DNA from: Phycisphaerales bacterium UBA1910
Lineage (GTDB): Bacteria > Planctomycetota > Phycisphaerae > Phycisphaerales > UBA1924
Assembly (NCBI GenBank): GCA_002337545.1
Contig: DDGE01000036.1
Location: forward strand, 17,708 to 81,707
Direction: 5' to 3'
DNA length: 64,000 nucleotides
Below are positions 32,937 to 43,129 of this stretch, piece by piece. The notes under the pieces are model-generated. The model was not told the DNA's origin, did no database searches, and saw only the letters and a program-made list of their open reading frames with translations. Numbering within the stretch: the first letter of the stretch is position 1; each line of letters opens with the position of its first letter. A program made the translations under genes and the position numbers.

Positions 32937-35195
32937 ATGAACACGCAAGAACTGAAACGACGGACACGCACAGCACTCCAGCTCGGGGTGTGTGCGGCTG
33001 CTTTGGGCATTGGGAGCGGGATGCTCCACGCGGCTCCGACGCCCGAGGCGTTTACCTATCAAGGGGTCTTGAATCTTGATGGGGAGATGTATGACGGGCA
33101 GGCGGATTTACGATTTCGTTTGTATGAGAGCGCAGGCGGGACAGTTCAGGTCGGGACGGACCTGTATCTGCACGGCGCAACCATCGAGGGCGGTTTGATC
33201 ATCGCGGATTTGGACTTTGGTCCCGCGGTGTTCACCGGTGATGAGCGGTGGTTGGAAATCTCGGTCCGCACACCCGCTTGGGACGGGATGGGTGATGAGC
33301 CGGCGTATGCCGTGCTCAATCCGCTGCAAGCGATTCTGCCAACGCCCTATGCGATGTATGCGCTGAACGGCAACCCGGGCCCGGTGGGCCCGGAGGGTCC
33401 CCAAGGCCCCCAGGGTGAAGTTGGCCCAGTTGGGCCCGCCGGCCCGGAAGGTCCGACAGGTCCAGCAGGTCCAGCAGGTCCTCAGGGTGATCAGGGCATA
33501 ACGGGTCCTCAGGGTGAAATCGGCCCGGTCGGCCCGGAAGGTCCGGTTGGTCCTACGGGTCCCCAAGGAGATCAGGGTGTCGCAGGTCTACAGGGGCCCC
33601 AGGGCGAAGTTGGCCCGGTTGGCCCGGTCGGTCCGGAAGGCCCGGTTGGTCCTGCGGGTCCCCAGGGTGATCAGGGTGTCGCAGGTCCTCAGGGTCCTCA
33701 GGGCGAAGTCGGTCCTGTTGGTCCAGTCGGCCCGCAAGGTCCGATCGGCGCGGATGGGCCTGTGGGCCCGATGGGTCCTCAGGGCGATCAGGGTCCCGCT
33801 GGCGACAGTTACTGGGGCTTCGATGGAGCCAATACATCGTTCACGACTGGCAATGTCGGTATCGGGACTAGCTCGCCCGCCACCACGCTTGCTCTCCGTG
33901 CCCCCGGGGCGACGGGGCAGGTTGGGTTCACCATGAACTCGTTTGCTGGGCAGAAAGCAATGGAACTCCAGACTGAAGATCAGGATGGAGAGCTCGCGAC
34001 TCGTTTCGTGCTCCGAGGCGGGAACGACAGCACGGATATCGAGGCGTACTCAGGTGGTGTCGGGGAAGAGCGCGTGCTGATGCATCTCGATGGCATCAAC
34101 CAGTTCGCAGGGTTTGGGCGTGACCCATCATTTAACCTCGACATCGGTCCCGGCGATGACCGATTCGCAGTGAACCTGACGGATGAGCCGGGCGTGATCC
34201 GATTCGGGAATGAGTCGGACGAGAGTGACCTCTTGTCGATGGTTTCGCTCGGAAACTCCGAGATCATCATCGACTCGAACGCCAACTCGACCAACCGTGA
34301 CTTCCGCATCTCGCGCCATGGCACCGGTGCATCGGGTGATGAGCTCATGCGAGTTCAGGAGAACGGGCGTGTGTCGATCGGTGGGTTTGCACCAGGGAAC
34401 ACGACATTGCATGTGGACGGCGAGAGCCGAGCGAACGCGATCATTGCGGACAGCTCGCAGGTCGGTAGCGTGACGCTGCTCGCGCGGTCTTACGCGGCGA
34501 CTGGCAACTCTGTGGCCGGTGAGTTTCGTGCTGAGAGCGACAACGGCACAGGGGTCTACGCGATCAGTGAATCATCTGCTGGGATTACCTATGGGGTTCG
34601 GGGAATTACGCAGAGCATGGATTCCGGCGCAGCGGGTGTGCGCGGTGAGGCACCCAGCGGCAGCGCGGCGTACGGCGTGTACGGCACGGCCGCGGGCGGC
34701 GCAGCATTCGGCGTGTACTCCAATGGGCGACTCGGATCTTCTGGCACAAAGAGCTTCATGATCGATCACCCACTCGATCCGGGGAACAAGTTCCTGTACC
34801 ACTACAGCACAGAGAGCCCCGAGGTGCTCAACTCGTATTCCGGCACCGTCACGCTCGATGCGGACGGGCAGGCATGGATTGAGTTGCCCGAGTATTACGA
34901 GGCGATCAACATCGATCCGCGGTACCAGCTGACCGCGATCGGGGCGCCCGCACCGATGCTGCATGTCGCCAGCGAGATCGTAGACAACGAGTTCATGATC
35001 GCGGGCGGCCAGGCCGGGATGCGCGTGAGCTGGGAAGTGAAGGCCAAGCGGAACGACGCGTTCGTTGCGCAGCTCGGTGCTCCGGTTGAGCGTGAGAAGG
35101 TTGGCGCGGAGAAGGGGCGGTACCTGCAGCCGACGCTGTATGGGCAACCCGAGTCGCTGGGGCTCGATCATTCATCGCGTGAACGCGCTGAGTGA
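32937..35195 (+). CDS. Secreted collagen-like (Gly-X-Y) protein with tail-fibre-like C-terminus
   Basis: A 752-residue protein. The signal peptide ends about residue 32 (GSGMLHA). Residues 33-144 form a conserved beta domain ([24 protein letters not shown]..., [10 protein letters not shown]) that commonly precedes such repeats. Residues 145-290 are about 49 uninterrupted G-X-Y triplets dominated by GPQGDQG, GPVGPEG and GEVGPVG. After a short linker comes [15 protein letters not shown], the start of a phage-tail-fibre/adhesin-like shaft, then repeated G-V-Y/G-V-R units ([31 protein letters not shown]), and a C-terminal conserved block ([20 protein letters not shown]). A trimeric surface fibre is likely. 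It ends 40 bases before the next large secreted protein gene on the same strand. No dockerin is present. Confidence 0.88.
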   Translation: MNTQELKRRTRTALQLGVCAAALGIGSGMLHAAPTPEAFTYQGVLNLDGEMYDGQADLRFRLYESAGGTVQVGTDLYLHGATIEGGLIIADLDFGPAVFTGDERWLEISVRTPAWDGMGDEPAYAVLNPLQAILPTPYAMYALNGNPGPVGPEGPQGPQGEVGPVGPAGPEGPTGPAGPAGPQGDQGITGPQGEIGPVGPEGPVGPTGPQGDQGVAGLQGPQGEVGPVGPVGPEGPVGPAGPQGDQGVAGPQGPQGEVGPVGPVGPQGPIGADGPVGPMGPQGDQGPAGDSYWGFDGANTSFTTGNVGIGTSSPATTLALRAPGATGQVGFTMNSFAGQKAMELQTEDQDGELATRFVLRGGNDSTDIEAYSGGVGEERVLMHLDGINQFAGFGRDPSFNLDIGPGDDRFAVNLTDEPGVIRFGNESDESDLLSMVSLGNSEIIIDSNANSTNRDFRISRHGTGASGDELMRVQENGRVSIGGFAPGNTTLHVDGESRANAIIADSSQVGSVTLLARSYAATGNSVAGEFRAESDNGTGVYAISESSAGITYGVRGITQSMDSGAAGVRGEAPSGSAAYGVYGTAAGGAAFGVYSNGRLGSSGTKSFMIDHPLDPGNKFLYHYSTESPEVLNSYSGTVTLDADGQAWIELPEYYEAINIDPRYQLTAIGAPAPMLHVASEIVDNEFMIAGGQAGMRVSWEVKAKRNDAFVAQLGAPVEREKVGAEKGRYLQPTLYGQPESLGLDHSSRERAE
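33369..33806 (+). repeat. Tandem Gly-X-Y coding repeat
   Basis: 438 bases code for 146 residues of collagen-like triplets. Larger near-repeats (units containing [10 protein letters not shown]...[11 protein letters not shown]) recur three to four times at DNA level, so unequal recombination could change fibre length. Confidence 0.9.
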
Positions 35196-35235
35196 GTGAC
35201 GAACACACCAAGACTGAACTCGAAGGGATATCAAG

Positions 35236-38200
35236 ATGAATACGCAATACATCAATCGATCAATCTCCAGGTCACTCGCTGCGACGCTGATGCTGATCGC
35301 GGGGACGAGTGCCGCGAAAGATGAACAGACCCAAGAATGGACCGAGATCGTGAACGGCGAAGAGGTGCTTGTTGAGGGCACACTCGGTGCGATCAAGCAA
35401 CCGACGAGCGGGTATTCGGCGCGTCGATTGCATGATCAGCAGTGGCGATCCGACTTCCGCGAGCGTCTCGGGTGGGCGGAACTGCCCGACTCGATCCGGC
35501 ATGCGATCTGGGACAAGGCGGTCGGGCCCGATCAGGTCGACAACAACGGGATCAATCTGGTCAACTTTGCTTGGTCGTACACCAAGTCTGTACGCGCTGA
35601 GGATCACATCGCGAGCGATCTCGTGCTCAACTACGACGGGGATGTGGTCGTGGTCGGATCGGACCTGGGCGGGAATAACGCCGACCCGGGGTTCAGCCGC
35701 CTGTATGTGACCGAGCTTGATGGGGCGGCGAACGCGTCCGATGGGTGGACGGAGAACTGGGAGCGTGCACCGTTTTATTCAGGTGCGGGTGAGGATGGAT
35801 ATGTATCCGCTGAGCAGGGGGCCGTGGATTTCCAGGGGAACACCTACACCTGCGGCATGCGTTCCAACGGGAAGTTCAATGTCTGGAAGTTCGATGGGAC
35901 GGACGGGACCACGATCTGGAGCACGAACGAGGCTGTTTTGAACGGTGACAACGCGGTTGCGAAGGATATCGCGATCGACCCTGAGGGCTCTGTGTATGTC
36001 TGCGGCACCTACACCTCCTCAACAACAAACCTGCCGAGTTGGTTCCTTGCGCGTATCAACCCGGACAACGGGCAGCTTGTTTGGTTAAAAGAGCCGCCGG
36101 TGCCCGGGAGCCCGATCGGTGGGATCGAGTTTGATCGCAAGGGCGATCTGTTCATCGGGGGGGTCGCGCCGGGTTCGCATCTGGTCGCGAAGGTTCGGGC
36201 TGCGGACGGTGGGCTGCAATGGGTCAAATATGTGAACGCCGCGATCCCGGGTATCAGTTTCATCGACTCGCTTCGTCTTGATCCGGATGGGAACGCGTAC
36301 TTCGCGAGCCGGCTCGGCGGTGCGGACAGCGGGTGGCGCGTGACCAAGTGGGATGGCGAGAGCGGCGACCAGCTCTGGACAACTACTACAAGCGATGGGC
36401 AGGTCCAGAACATGGAGGTCGATAACGATGGGAATGCCTATGTCTGCGGAAGCGGGAACGGGCGGACCTACAAACTCGTCAAGTACGACACGGACGGCAA
36501 CGAAGTCTGGGCCTACACGACCGGGACGACCGGGATCGCGACGGACGTGGCGCTCGACCGGCTGGGGAATCCCTACATGGCCGGGTGGTTCGGCGGTCAG
36601 GGTACCGGGAATCTCGCGAAGGTAATGACGACCAAACATAACCCTGTTGATGGGTCCGTTGTGTGGGAGATGATTGATTCTCCGGATCGTCCCAATGAGG
36701 ACAACCTGCTGTTCTCGCCGCAGGACCTGATCGTGGATGCGGGGGGGAGCGTGTATCTCGCGGGTCATCGAACTGGCGAGGACACGGCGAATGGTGCGAT
36801 CGGCAAGGAGTTCTTCGTCATCAAGTACGAGCAGCCGTATGTCTCTATCCCGCAGATCACGCGGAGTTACCCACAGCTGAGCCTGGAGGGTCGAAGCGTG
36901 TGGGATCCGGATGGGTCTTTGGGCATCGATGGGTTCTCGTACGAGGAGCCGCTGTTCACGCTTCGTTCGAGTGACGTGATCTCGCGGGGGCAGATTAATG
37001 ACCGCTTGGATGCTCGGATTGATTACGGCGCGGGTGTCATCGAGGGCGGGGTGAAGCTCCGCGAGTTCACGGGGCGCGTCGATGTCTCAGTCCAGGCGCA
37101 TGTCTCGGCGGGCGTCTTTGACACGAGTACCACAGGTGAACTGGCGATCGCGGTCCCTGCGGAAACGGAGATATTCGCGGGCCAGGACTTTGATATCGTC
37201 CTCAACTGGGACCCGGACGAGTTCGCGACGGAGCTGCTGAGCAATCTCGAGCCGCGTCTTGAGGGTGGGGTCTACGCGAACGCGTATATGAACATCGACG
37301 CGGACCTGGACATCGACAAGGGCAACGGCGACAACATCGTGGATACCGGGATCATCAGGGCGGAGCTTGACTTCGCGGACGATCTCAACGGCGGCAACGA
37401 CCTGAATGTGCTGGGTGTGGACTTTGTGAATCTTCCCCCCGGCGGTGTCTGGTACGACCCGGTCGGGTTCCCGTTCTCACGGTTTGTCTCGGCCAAGGTG
37501 CGTTCCCCGATTCTGCGCTCTGAGGGCGTGTTTGATGAGGATGAGGGGGTCATGACCAGCCTGATCCGCCAGCGGTTCTTCGAAGGTAAGATCCGGGTCA
37601 CAGAGCTGCTGCTCGCCTACTTTGGTCAGGGTCCGATGTCGTTCAACTGGAGCCCATCGGGTGGGTCCGACGGGTGGAACGCGGATGTGGACGCGGGCAT
37701 GATCCAAGCGGATATTGATGGGCGTTTGTACCTGCTTCAGGACCTTTTCCTCGAAATCCGCCCGTATGTTCGTCTGGAGTTCGATACAACTGGTGATGTC
37801 GCGCCCGGTACTGCGCGGATTAACTTCTACAACGACAACGCGGGAGGGAACTTTGGTAACCCGATCGAGCAGCGCACACATACGGTGCGGATGCCCGACA
37901 ATGGTGAGCTTGAGATCACGCCGATCTTCGGTGCGGATCTGACGCTGGTGAACAGCTCGGGCATCGAGATCGAACTCGAAGCCGGGTTCGATGTCGCGCG
38001 ATTCGAGGCGAGCGCTTCCGCGCTGGGCGCGGACCTGATCAGTATCGATAAATGCATCGGGTGCACGGAGGAAACATCGAGCAAGACTGTCCGATTGAGT
38101 GACCTGGGCATCGACATCGATGAGGATTTCAGCTTCCCGAATGAGCACCGGCTCGCACCGATCCAGGTGTTTGGGGACACGGACCTGCAGCCGCAGCTCA

Positions 38201-39690
38201 TCGGGGCGAGCCGTGAGTCGGCGCCGATGCTGATCTACAACCAGCGCACGCCGACGCAGGTCCAGTTCGATCAGATGGCGTCGGGTGTATCGCCGATGGT
38301 GCTCTATGGATACAAGTTCTTTGGTGGCTCGGGCATCAGCGTGAAGATCGAGCACCACGGTCGGACCGAGACTCTTGAACGGACACGCCTGAATAATCAG
38401 GCGCTGCTCGTCGAGGTCCCGAACCGGTTCTTCCTCCTGCCGGGCACGGCGCGGATCTGGGTGACGAACAATAACGGCATCTCGGAGAGCATCGATCTCT
38501 CGATCGAGTACCCGTTCCCGAACTTCCAGGGGCTTGAGGAGGTCTACTGGGCGAGCGACCCGCGTTGGTCAGAGGATCCTGTTGTCATCATCGATGGCGG
38601 GACGCCTGCGGGGAACGACTCGTTCATCGCCCGCAGAGACTATTTCGAGTACATGCAGGACAACCTGTGGAGCTCGACCATCCTTGCAGAACTGAACAAC
38701 CCGGATCAGACCGCGGAAGAGTACTTCTCAACCTTCTCTGGTTGGTCGGTTCCGGGCGTCGAGCCGAGCACGCCGGGGTTCCCGGCTGTGGTGCTCAACG
38801 GTGTATCGCTGCCGCGTTTGCAGCAGGCCACGCCTGATGGATCGCTGCGTGTGAAAGTGGCTGAAGAGCTTGTTTCGCGGAGCGGGTTCAAGAGTATCTC
38901 GATTGTCAACCCGGGCCCCGGCGGCGGCATGAGCCGCACGCAGCAGTTGGAGCTTCCCGCGCCGCGGCCTGTTATCTCGCATGTGACCCCCGATCTGTTC
39001 ACACCCGGCGAGGTGGAGACAGACTCCAAGGGATTCGTGCGTGTCCGTGTGCTCGGTCCGACGACGGTCCCGTTCTTCGACGGGTACGAGGCCGAGAAGT
39101 ACGGAAACTTTACACCACGATCGGAAGTGCTGATTGACGGGAACGCAGTGGATACCACCTTCGTCAACTCGGGCGAACTCGTGGCCAGGGTGACCAGCGC
39201 AGCGTTCAATGGGTTTGGTCGGTGTGTAGTGACAGTCACGACACCGAATCCGCAGGGGACGATGTATACTGAGCACCTGATCGATGGCAAGGGCAACGAT
39301 CTTGGCATGGGGCTTGTCCCGAGCGGGGGGACTTCGGATCCGTTCGTGATCGAAATGCTCTGGCCGACGCCCGAGGTTGACTTTGTAAGTCATCCTGAGA
39401 TCGAGGTCGGTGTGCCCCCTTACGCGGCGACGACGATCGATGGCGAGCCCGCGATGGACGATCACAACATCACCTTGCAGGGGCGCAACTTCGCGCCGGG
39501 GTGTGTGGTGTTCGTAAACGGGAATGCGATCCCCTCGACACGGGATTCGGATTCGATCGTGCGTGCGACGCTGAGTGCGAGTGATGTCTCGATGATCGGG
39601 ACAATGCAGGTTTGGATCGGAAACCCGCCGCCGAATATTCGGACGAGCGATCCGGTGCAGATTCTGGTCAACCCGCCGTCGCAGCCGTGA
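35236..39690 (+). CDS. Very large secreted protein with beta-propeller and IPT/TIG-like domains
   Basis: A 1484-residue protein with signal peptide MNTQYINRSISRSLAATLMLIAGTSA. Residues about 100-530 hold SBBP/PQQ-like propeller blades: D-x-x-G-N-x-Y-x-x-G repeats (DFQGNTYTCGM, DPEGSVYVCGTY, DPDGNAYFASRL, DNDGNAYVCGSG, DRLGNPYMAGWF, DAGGSVYLAGHR). Residues about 530-1000 are beta-rich and unassigned, including a CIGC motif. The C-terminal 480 residues contain three IPT/TIG-like Ig domains (starting near GASRESAPMLIYN, ISHVTPDLFTPG and VDFVSHPEIEVG). There is no dockerin or PEP-CTERM tail, unlike many neighbours. A surface or extracellular binding protein is likely. The gene precedes ECF sigma/kinase module 2 and has a good terminator between. 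Confidence 0.82.
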   Translation: MNTQYINRSISRSLAATLMLIAGTSAAKDEQTQEWTEIVNGEEVLVEGTLGAIKQPTSGYSARRLHDQQWRSDFRERLGWAELPDSIRHAIWDKAVGPDQVDNNGINLVNFAWSYTKSVRAEDHIASDLVLNYDGDVVVVGSDLGGNNADPGFSRLYVTELDGAANASDGWTENWERAPFYSGAGEDGYVSAEQGAVDFQGNTYTCGMRSNGKFNVWKFDGTDGTTIWSTNEAVLNGDNAVAKDIAIDPEGSVYVCGTYTSSTTNLPSWFLARINPDNGQLVWLKEPPVPGSPIGGIEFDRKGDLFIGGVAPGSHLVAKVRAADGGLQWVKYVNAAIPGISFIDSLRLDPDGNAYFASRLGGADSGWRVTKWDGESGDQLWTTTTSDGQVQNMEVDNDGNAYVCGSGNGRTYKLVKYDTDGNEVWAYTTGTTGIATDVALDRLGNPYMAGWFGGQGTGNLAKVMTTKHNPVDGSVVWEMIDSPDRPNEDNLLFSPQDLIVDAGGSVYLAGHRTGEDTANGAIGKEFFVIKYEQPYVSIPQITRSYPQLSLEGRSVWDPDGSLGIDGFSYEEPLFTLRSSDVISRGQINDRLDARIDYGAGVIEGGVKLREFTGRVDVSVQAHVSAGVFDTSTTGELAIAVPAETEIFAGQDFDIVLNWDPDEFATELLSNLEPRLEGGVYANAYMNIDADLDIDKGNGDNIVDTGIIRAELDFADDLNGGNDLNVLGVDFVNLPPGGVWYDPVGFPFSRFVSAKVRSPILRSEGVFDEDEGVMTSLIRQRFFEGKIRVTELLLAYFGQGPMSFNWSPSGGSDGWNADVDAGMIQADIDGRLYLLQDLFLEIRPYVRLEFDTTGDVAPGTARINFYNDNAGGNFGNPIEQRTHTVRMPDNGELEITPIFGADLTLVNSSGIEIELEAGFDVARFEASASALGADLISIDKCIGCTEETSSKTVRLSDLGIDIDEDFSFPNEHRLAPIQVFGDTDLQPQLIGASRESAPMLIYNQRTPTQVQFDQMASGVSPMVLYGYKFFGGSGISVKIEHHGRTETLERTRLNNQALLVEVPNRFFLLPGTARIWVTNNNGISESIDLSIEYPFPNFQGLEEVYWASDPRWSEDPVVIIDGGTPAGNDSFIARRDYFEYMQDNLWSSTILAELNNPDQTAEEYFSTFSGWSVPGVEPSTPGFPAVVLNGVSLPRLQQATPDGSLRVKVAEELVSRSGFKSISIVNPGPGGGMSRTQQLELPAPRPVISHVTPDLFTPGEVETDSKGFVRVRVLGPTTVPFFDGYEAEKYGNFTPRSEVLIDGNAVDTTFVNSGELVARVTSAAFNGFGRCVVTVTTPNPQGTMYTEHLIDGKGNDLGMGLVPSGGTSDPFVIEMLWPTPEVDFVSHPEIEVGVPPYAATTIDGEPAMDDHNITLQGRNFAPGCVVFVNGNAIPSTRDSDSIVRATLSASDVSMIGTMQVWIGNPPPNIRTSDPVQILVNPPSQP

Positions 39691-39712
39691 ATCGATGTGT
39701 GGATACCTCAGG

Positions 39713-39745
39713 CGGGCGGATTCCCTCATCCGCCCGTCTGTCGTG
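39713..39745 (+). terminator. Intrinsic terminator of the 35236-39690 gene
   Basis: A perfect 9-bp stem (CGGGCGGAT / ATCCGCCCG) with a 6-base loop, followed by TCTGTCGTG. It begins 22 bases after the stop at 39690. The T run is broken. Confidence 0.65.
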
Positions 39746-39827
39746 TCTGCGAATGAAGCGTGAGACGATGAGATAGATTTGGTACACTCGATTCCGATTG
39801 ATCCCCGATCAGCTCGGAGTCGCAACG

Positions 39828-40406
39828 ATGAACAGAGAGAACGAAAGTGATGACTATCTTGGTTTCATCGGCCGTCCAGAGGGCGCATCCAGTCTCTCGC
39901 AGGAGCAGTCGCTTGCCATCTATAACGAGCTGCGTGCGATCGCCGATGTGTGTTTCCGAGGACAGGGCCCTGAGCACACGCTCCAGCCGACCGCGCTGGT
40001 CAACGAGGCAATCGCAAAGATGATCCGCAAGGACTCGGCTCAGTGGGAGAGCAAGTCGCACTTTCTTGGAGTCGCGGCCAAGGCGATGCGTCACATCCTG
40101 ATCGATCACGCGCGCAAGAAACGCACCGAGCGTCGTGGAGGCGGATTTGGGCGGGTGACGCTCACGGGCATGATGTCGACGGACACGCAGGAGGGCTTCG
40201 ATGCGTTGGATGTGGACGAAGTGCTCACAAAGCTTGAGGGAATTGATCAGCGCCAGGCGAGAATCGTGGAGCTGCGGTTCTTTGGAGGGCTCAACACGGC
40301 ACAGATTGCGGAGGTGCTCGGCGTGAGCCCGCGGACGGTCGAACTTGATTGGCGATTCGCGCGGGCGTGGTTACGACGAGAACTGGCGGGAGCATCGGAT
40401 GAGTGA
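39828..40406 (+). CDS. ECF sigma factor, TIGR02999-like (module 2)
   Basis: A 192-residue sigma factor. The ATG at 39828 follows CGGAG; an in-frame start at 39798 is less likely. Region 2 has YNELRAIADVCFRGQGPEHTLQPTALVNEAIAKM and the family's FLGVAAKAMRHILIDHARKK. Region 4 has ARIVELRFFGGLNTAQIAEVLGVSPRTVELDWRFARAWL. The stop overlaps the start of the kinase gene by 8 bases (ATGAGTGA), giving tight translational coupling. Same class as the factors at 7333 and 45642. Confidence 0.9.
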   Translation: MNRENESDDYLGFIGRPEGASSLSQEQSLAIYNELRAIADVCFRGQGPEHTLQPTALVNEAIAKMIRKDSAQWESKSHFLGVAAKAMRHILIDHARKKRTERRGGGFGRVTLTGMMSTDTQEGFDALDVDEVLTKLEGIDQRQARIVELRFFGGLNTAQIAEVLGVSPRTVELDWRFARAWLRRELAGASDE

Positions 40407-43077
40407 GTCATTTGGCCAGTCTGAGACGCGTGAGATCTTCGCGTCCGCATGCGATCTACGCCCCGAGGAGCAGGAACCGTTCGTCAGGCGCGCGTGCAAG
40501 GGGCGTGAGGAGCTTTACAAGGATGTCATGTCGCTGCTCCGCTTTGACGCGATGACGGAGAGCGGGGATGGGATCTCATCGACCCCAGCGATGAAAGACC
40601 CGTATATCGCCGATCATCCTGAGCGTATCGATGGATACGAGATCGAAGAGGTGATCGGGCACGGCGGGTGCGGGGTTGTGTACCGAGCTCACCAAAGGAA
40701 ACCGATCGAGCGGACGGTCGCGATCAAGCTGATTCGGCCAGGGATGGATTCAAACTCGGTGCTTCGCCGGTTTGAGTTCGAGCGAAAAGCGCTTGAACGG
40801 ATGAATCATCCCAACATCGCACGCGTGCTCGACAGCGGGATCTTGTCTGCGGGGGCGGGTGGTGTTGATCGCCCCTACTTCGTGCTCGAGCTTGTGCAGG
40901 GTGAGCCCATCACTCGATTTGTGAAGAAGGAGCAGATCGAACTCTATGAGTTGATTGAGTTGCTGTTGCAGGTCTGCGCCGCGGTCCAACACGCCCATAG
41001 CAAGGGGATCCTCCACCGGGACATCAAACCCAGCAATGTGCTCGTAACGCGACTCGACGGGAAGCCCCATTGCAAGGTGATCGATTTCGGGATCGCCAAG
41101 GCGCTCGATGAAGCGATGTCGGACACGATCAGCATGACCGCCGCGGGTGCAATGATCGGTACCCCGAAGTACATGAGCCCTGAGCAAATCGGTGGCAGTG
41201 ATGATGTGGATATCCGCTCAGATGTGTACTCGATCGGGGTGATGATGTACGAGCTTGTCACCGGCACTTCTCCGCTTGCCTCGGCCGACACCTCGCGCAG
41301 CATCTCCGCGATGCTGAGGGAGATCGAGGAATCAACCCCGGTCGCGCCAAGCCATCACAACAGGCAGATCCCGCGAGATCTCGATTGGATGATCCTGAAA
41401 GCAATGGATCGCGACCCGAGCCAGCGATATCAGACGGTCGGCGCACTCGCTGAAGATCTTCAGCGGCACCTGCGAGACGAGCCCGTGGTTGCTGGGCCGC
41501 CTTCGATCGGGTACAGGGTGACGAAGTTTTATCGCAGGAACCGAGCGAGCGTGATCGCGGGAATCGTTGCGGTGGTCGCGCTGATCGCGGGGCTGAGCGC
41601 AAGCATCATCTTCGGCTTGCGAACGACCCAGGCCCTCGAGCTCGAATCCGAGCAGCGTGAACTCGCCCAGCGTCAAACCCAGCGCGTCCAGGACATCAAC
41701 GACTTCCTGCTCGAGGACCTGTTCTTGTCCAACGCGATTGAGAACCTGGGGCCGCAGGTCACGCTCGTAGAACTCCTCGGCAGCGCCGCCCCGACGATTG
41801 ATGAGCGCTTCGCAAACGATGCGAGCATGCGGGCACGGGCGCACTACCTCATCAGCCAGATGTATTCGAACGCGAGCCTCTTCGAAGAAGCGAGGCATCA
41901 CGCGATCGAAGCGCTGGAGTTGCTCGATGAGCTCGACGAGTGGACGCTCATCGACCGCGCTCGACTCCACGGGAACAGCGGGATGGTGTTCCATACCTTG
42001 GGCGAGCTCGACCGAGCTCGCGCCGCGTTCACCCGTCACTATGAGCTGGTCTCAGAAATTGAGCCATACCCGGAGGATGAGATGCTGATCGCACGCTCCG
42101 GGCTCGCGGCGATATACGCGGCACAGGAAGACTACGAGCTGGCAGAGCCGATGCTTGAGGAGATCACGGTTCAGATGCTTCAGCACGACCCGGTGAATCT
42201 CCAATCTCTCATCAAAACGGTCCTGAACAGGATCGCCATGCTGAGCTCTTTGGAACGAAACCAGGACCGGCTCGAGCTGTCAGCGTGGCTCCTTGAGTAC
42301 ATACAGGTTCACGACCCGGAAGACAAGTTGGGCTCACAGCTCATCATACGGATGCATCACACGAGCGCCCTCAGCGTAGTCGGCCGCGCAGAGGAGGCGA
42401 TTGACTCCGTGGAGTCCATCCTCGTCGAGATTGGCGAACGGTACGGGTATGAATCGCCCGCGTACGCCAGCATGCTGCAGAACGGTGCTGGCATCTCGCA
42501 CAGGCTCGGTCTGTACGAGCAGGCGATCGAATATCGCACAAGATCCCTCGTGATCCTCGAGGATGTGTTCGGCCCCCATAGCTATGAGGTCGAGCTCGCA
42601 TACAACAACCTCGCGCTCTACCACGAGAAGCTCGGGAATGACCAAGAGTACATGGATTGGCGCATCCGCGGTCTCATCCAGCGGATCTATGTCGCGGGGC
42701 CGGGCGAGGACGAGAGCCTGATCGGGGTGTCGGAGATCGGGGCGGAACTACTCGGGTCGGGGACACAGTGGGCTTCGCGGGTGATCGGAGAGTTCGATCG
42801 TGTGCCGGAAGGCCATCCCAAACGGGGACGATATCTTGCGAACGCCGCGATTGCACTGGGCTCAAAATCGGATCTTGCAGAGGATAATCCGTATGGCGTG
42901 TCGGCCGATGATTTTCAGGCGTGGCTCTTGGATGCGGCTGATTCCCTCTCGTCGGCACATCGTGAGCATGAACTGCGTCGAATCCTTGTTCACGCGTTGC
43001 CCGTGCTCCTGGAAAGGGAGGGGCAGACAGCTCTTGCCCATGAGTGGAGAGACCGACTCTTGATCGAGGGTGAATGA
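40399..43077 (+). CDS. Membrane Ser/Thr protein kinase with C-terminal TPR-like sensor (module 2)
   Basis: An 892-residue kinase. The ATG at 40399 (MSESFGQ) follows GGGAG and overlaps the sigma gene by 8 bases. N-terminal helical domain (REIFASACDLRPEEQEPFVRRAC-type) to about residue 60; kinase domain about 80-370 with GHGGCG loop, ATP-binding K110, catalytic HRDIKPSN (206-213, D208), DFG 229-231 and SPEQ 260-263. A transmembrane helix (VIAGIVAVVALIAGLSASIIF) is near 395-418, followed by a long helical TPR-like region (ALELLDELDEWTLIDRARLH, GLYEQAIEYRTRSLVILE). All catalytic residues are intact. The C-terminal 150 residues are less repeat-like and not recognised. It converges on the module 3 kinase, with 52 bases between their stops. 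Confidence 0.92.
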   Translation: MSESFGQSETREIFASACDLRPEEQEPFVRRACKGREELYKDVMSLLRFDAMTESGDGISSTPAMKDPYIADHPERIDGYEIEEVIGHGGCGVVYRAHQRKPIERTVAIKLIRPGMDSNSVLRRFEFERKALERMNHPNIARVLDSGILSAGAGGVDRPYFVLELVQGEPITRFVKKEQIELYELIELLLQVCAAVQHAHSKGILHRDIKPSNVLVTRLDGKPHCKVIDFGIAKALDEAMSDTISMTAAGAMIGTPKYMSPEQIGGSDDVDIRSDVYSIGVMMYELVTGTSPLASADTSRSISAMLREIEESTPVAPSHHNRQIPRDLDWMILKAMDRDPSQRYQTVGALAEDLQRHLRDEPVVAGPPSIGYRVTKFYRRNRASVIAGIVAVVALIAGLSASIIFGLRTTQALELESEQRELAQRQTQRVQDINDFLLEDLFLSNAIENLGPQVTLVELLGSAAPTIDERFANDASMRARAHYLISQMYSNASLFEEARHHAIEALELLDELDEWTLIDRARLHGNSGMVFHTLGELDRARAAFTRHYELVSEIEPYPEDEMLIARSGLAAIYAAQEDYELAEPMLEEITVQMLQHDPVNLQSLIKTVLNRIAMLSSLERNQDRLELSAWLLEYIQVHDPEDKLGSQLIIRMHHTSALSVVGRAEEAIDSVESILVEIGERYGYESPAYASMLQNGAGISHRLGLYEQAIEYRTRSLVILEDVFGPHSYEVELAYNNLALYHEKLGNDQEYMDWRIRGLIQRIYVAGPGEDESLIGVSEIGAELLGSGTQWASRVIGEFDRVPEGHPKRGRYLANAAIALGSKSDLAEDNPYGVSADDFQAWLLDAADSLSSAHREHELRRILVHALPVLLEREGQTALAHEWRDRLLIEGE

Positions 43078-43129
43078 AGTGGAGCGGTTGTACTCATTCA
43101 CACCATTTCTCTCACGATGACACGGCGCA

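Noticed and set aside
33369-33806. Possible tandem repeat as CRISPR or noncoding satellite
   Set aside because: The period follows Gly-X-Y codons and keeps one open frame through a signal-peptide-bearing gene, so it is a coding repeat.
38728-39825. 365-codon minus-strand frame in the IPT-domain part of the large secreted gene
   Set aside because: Antisense to a well supported gene, very arginine-rich, no motif.
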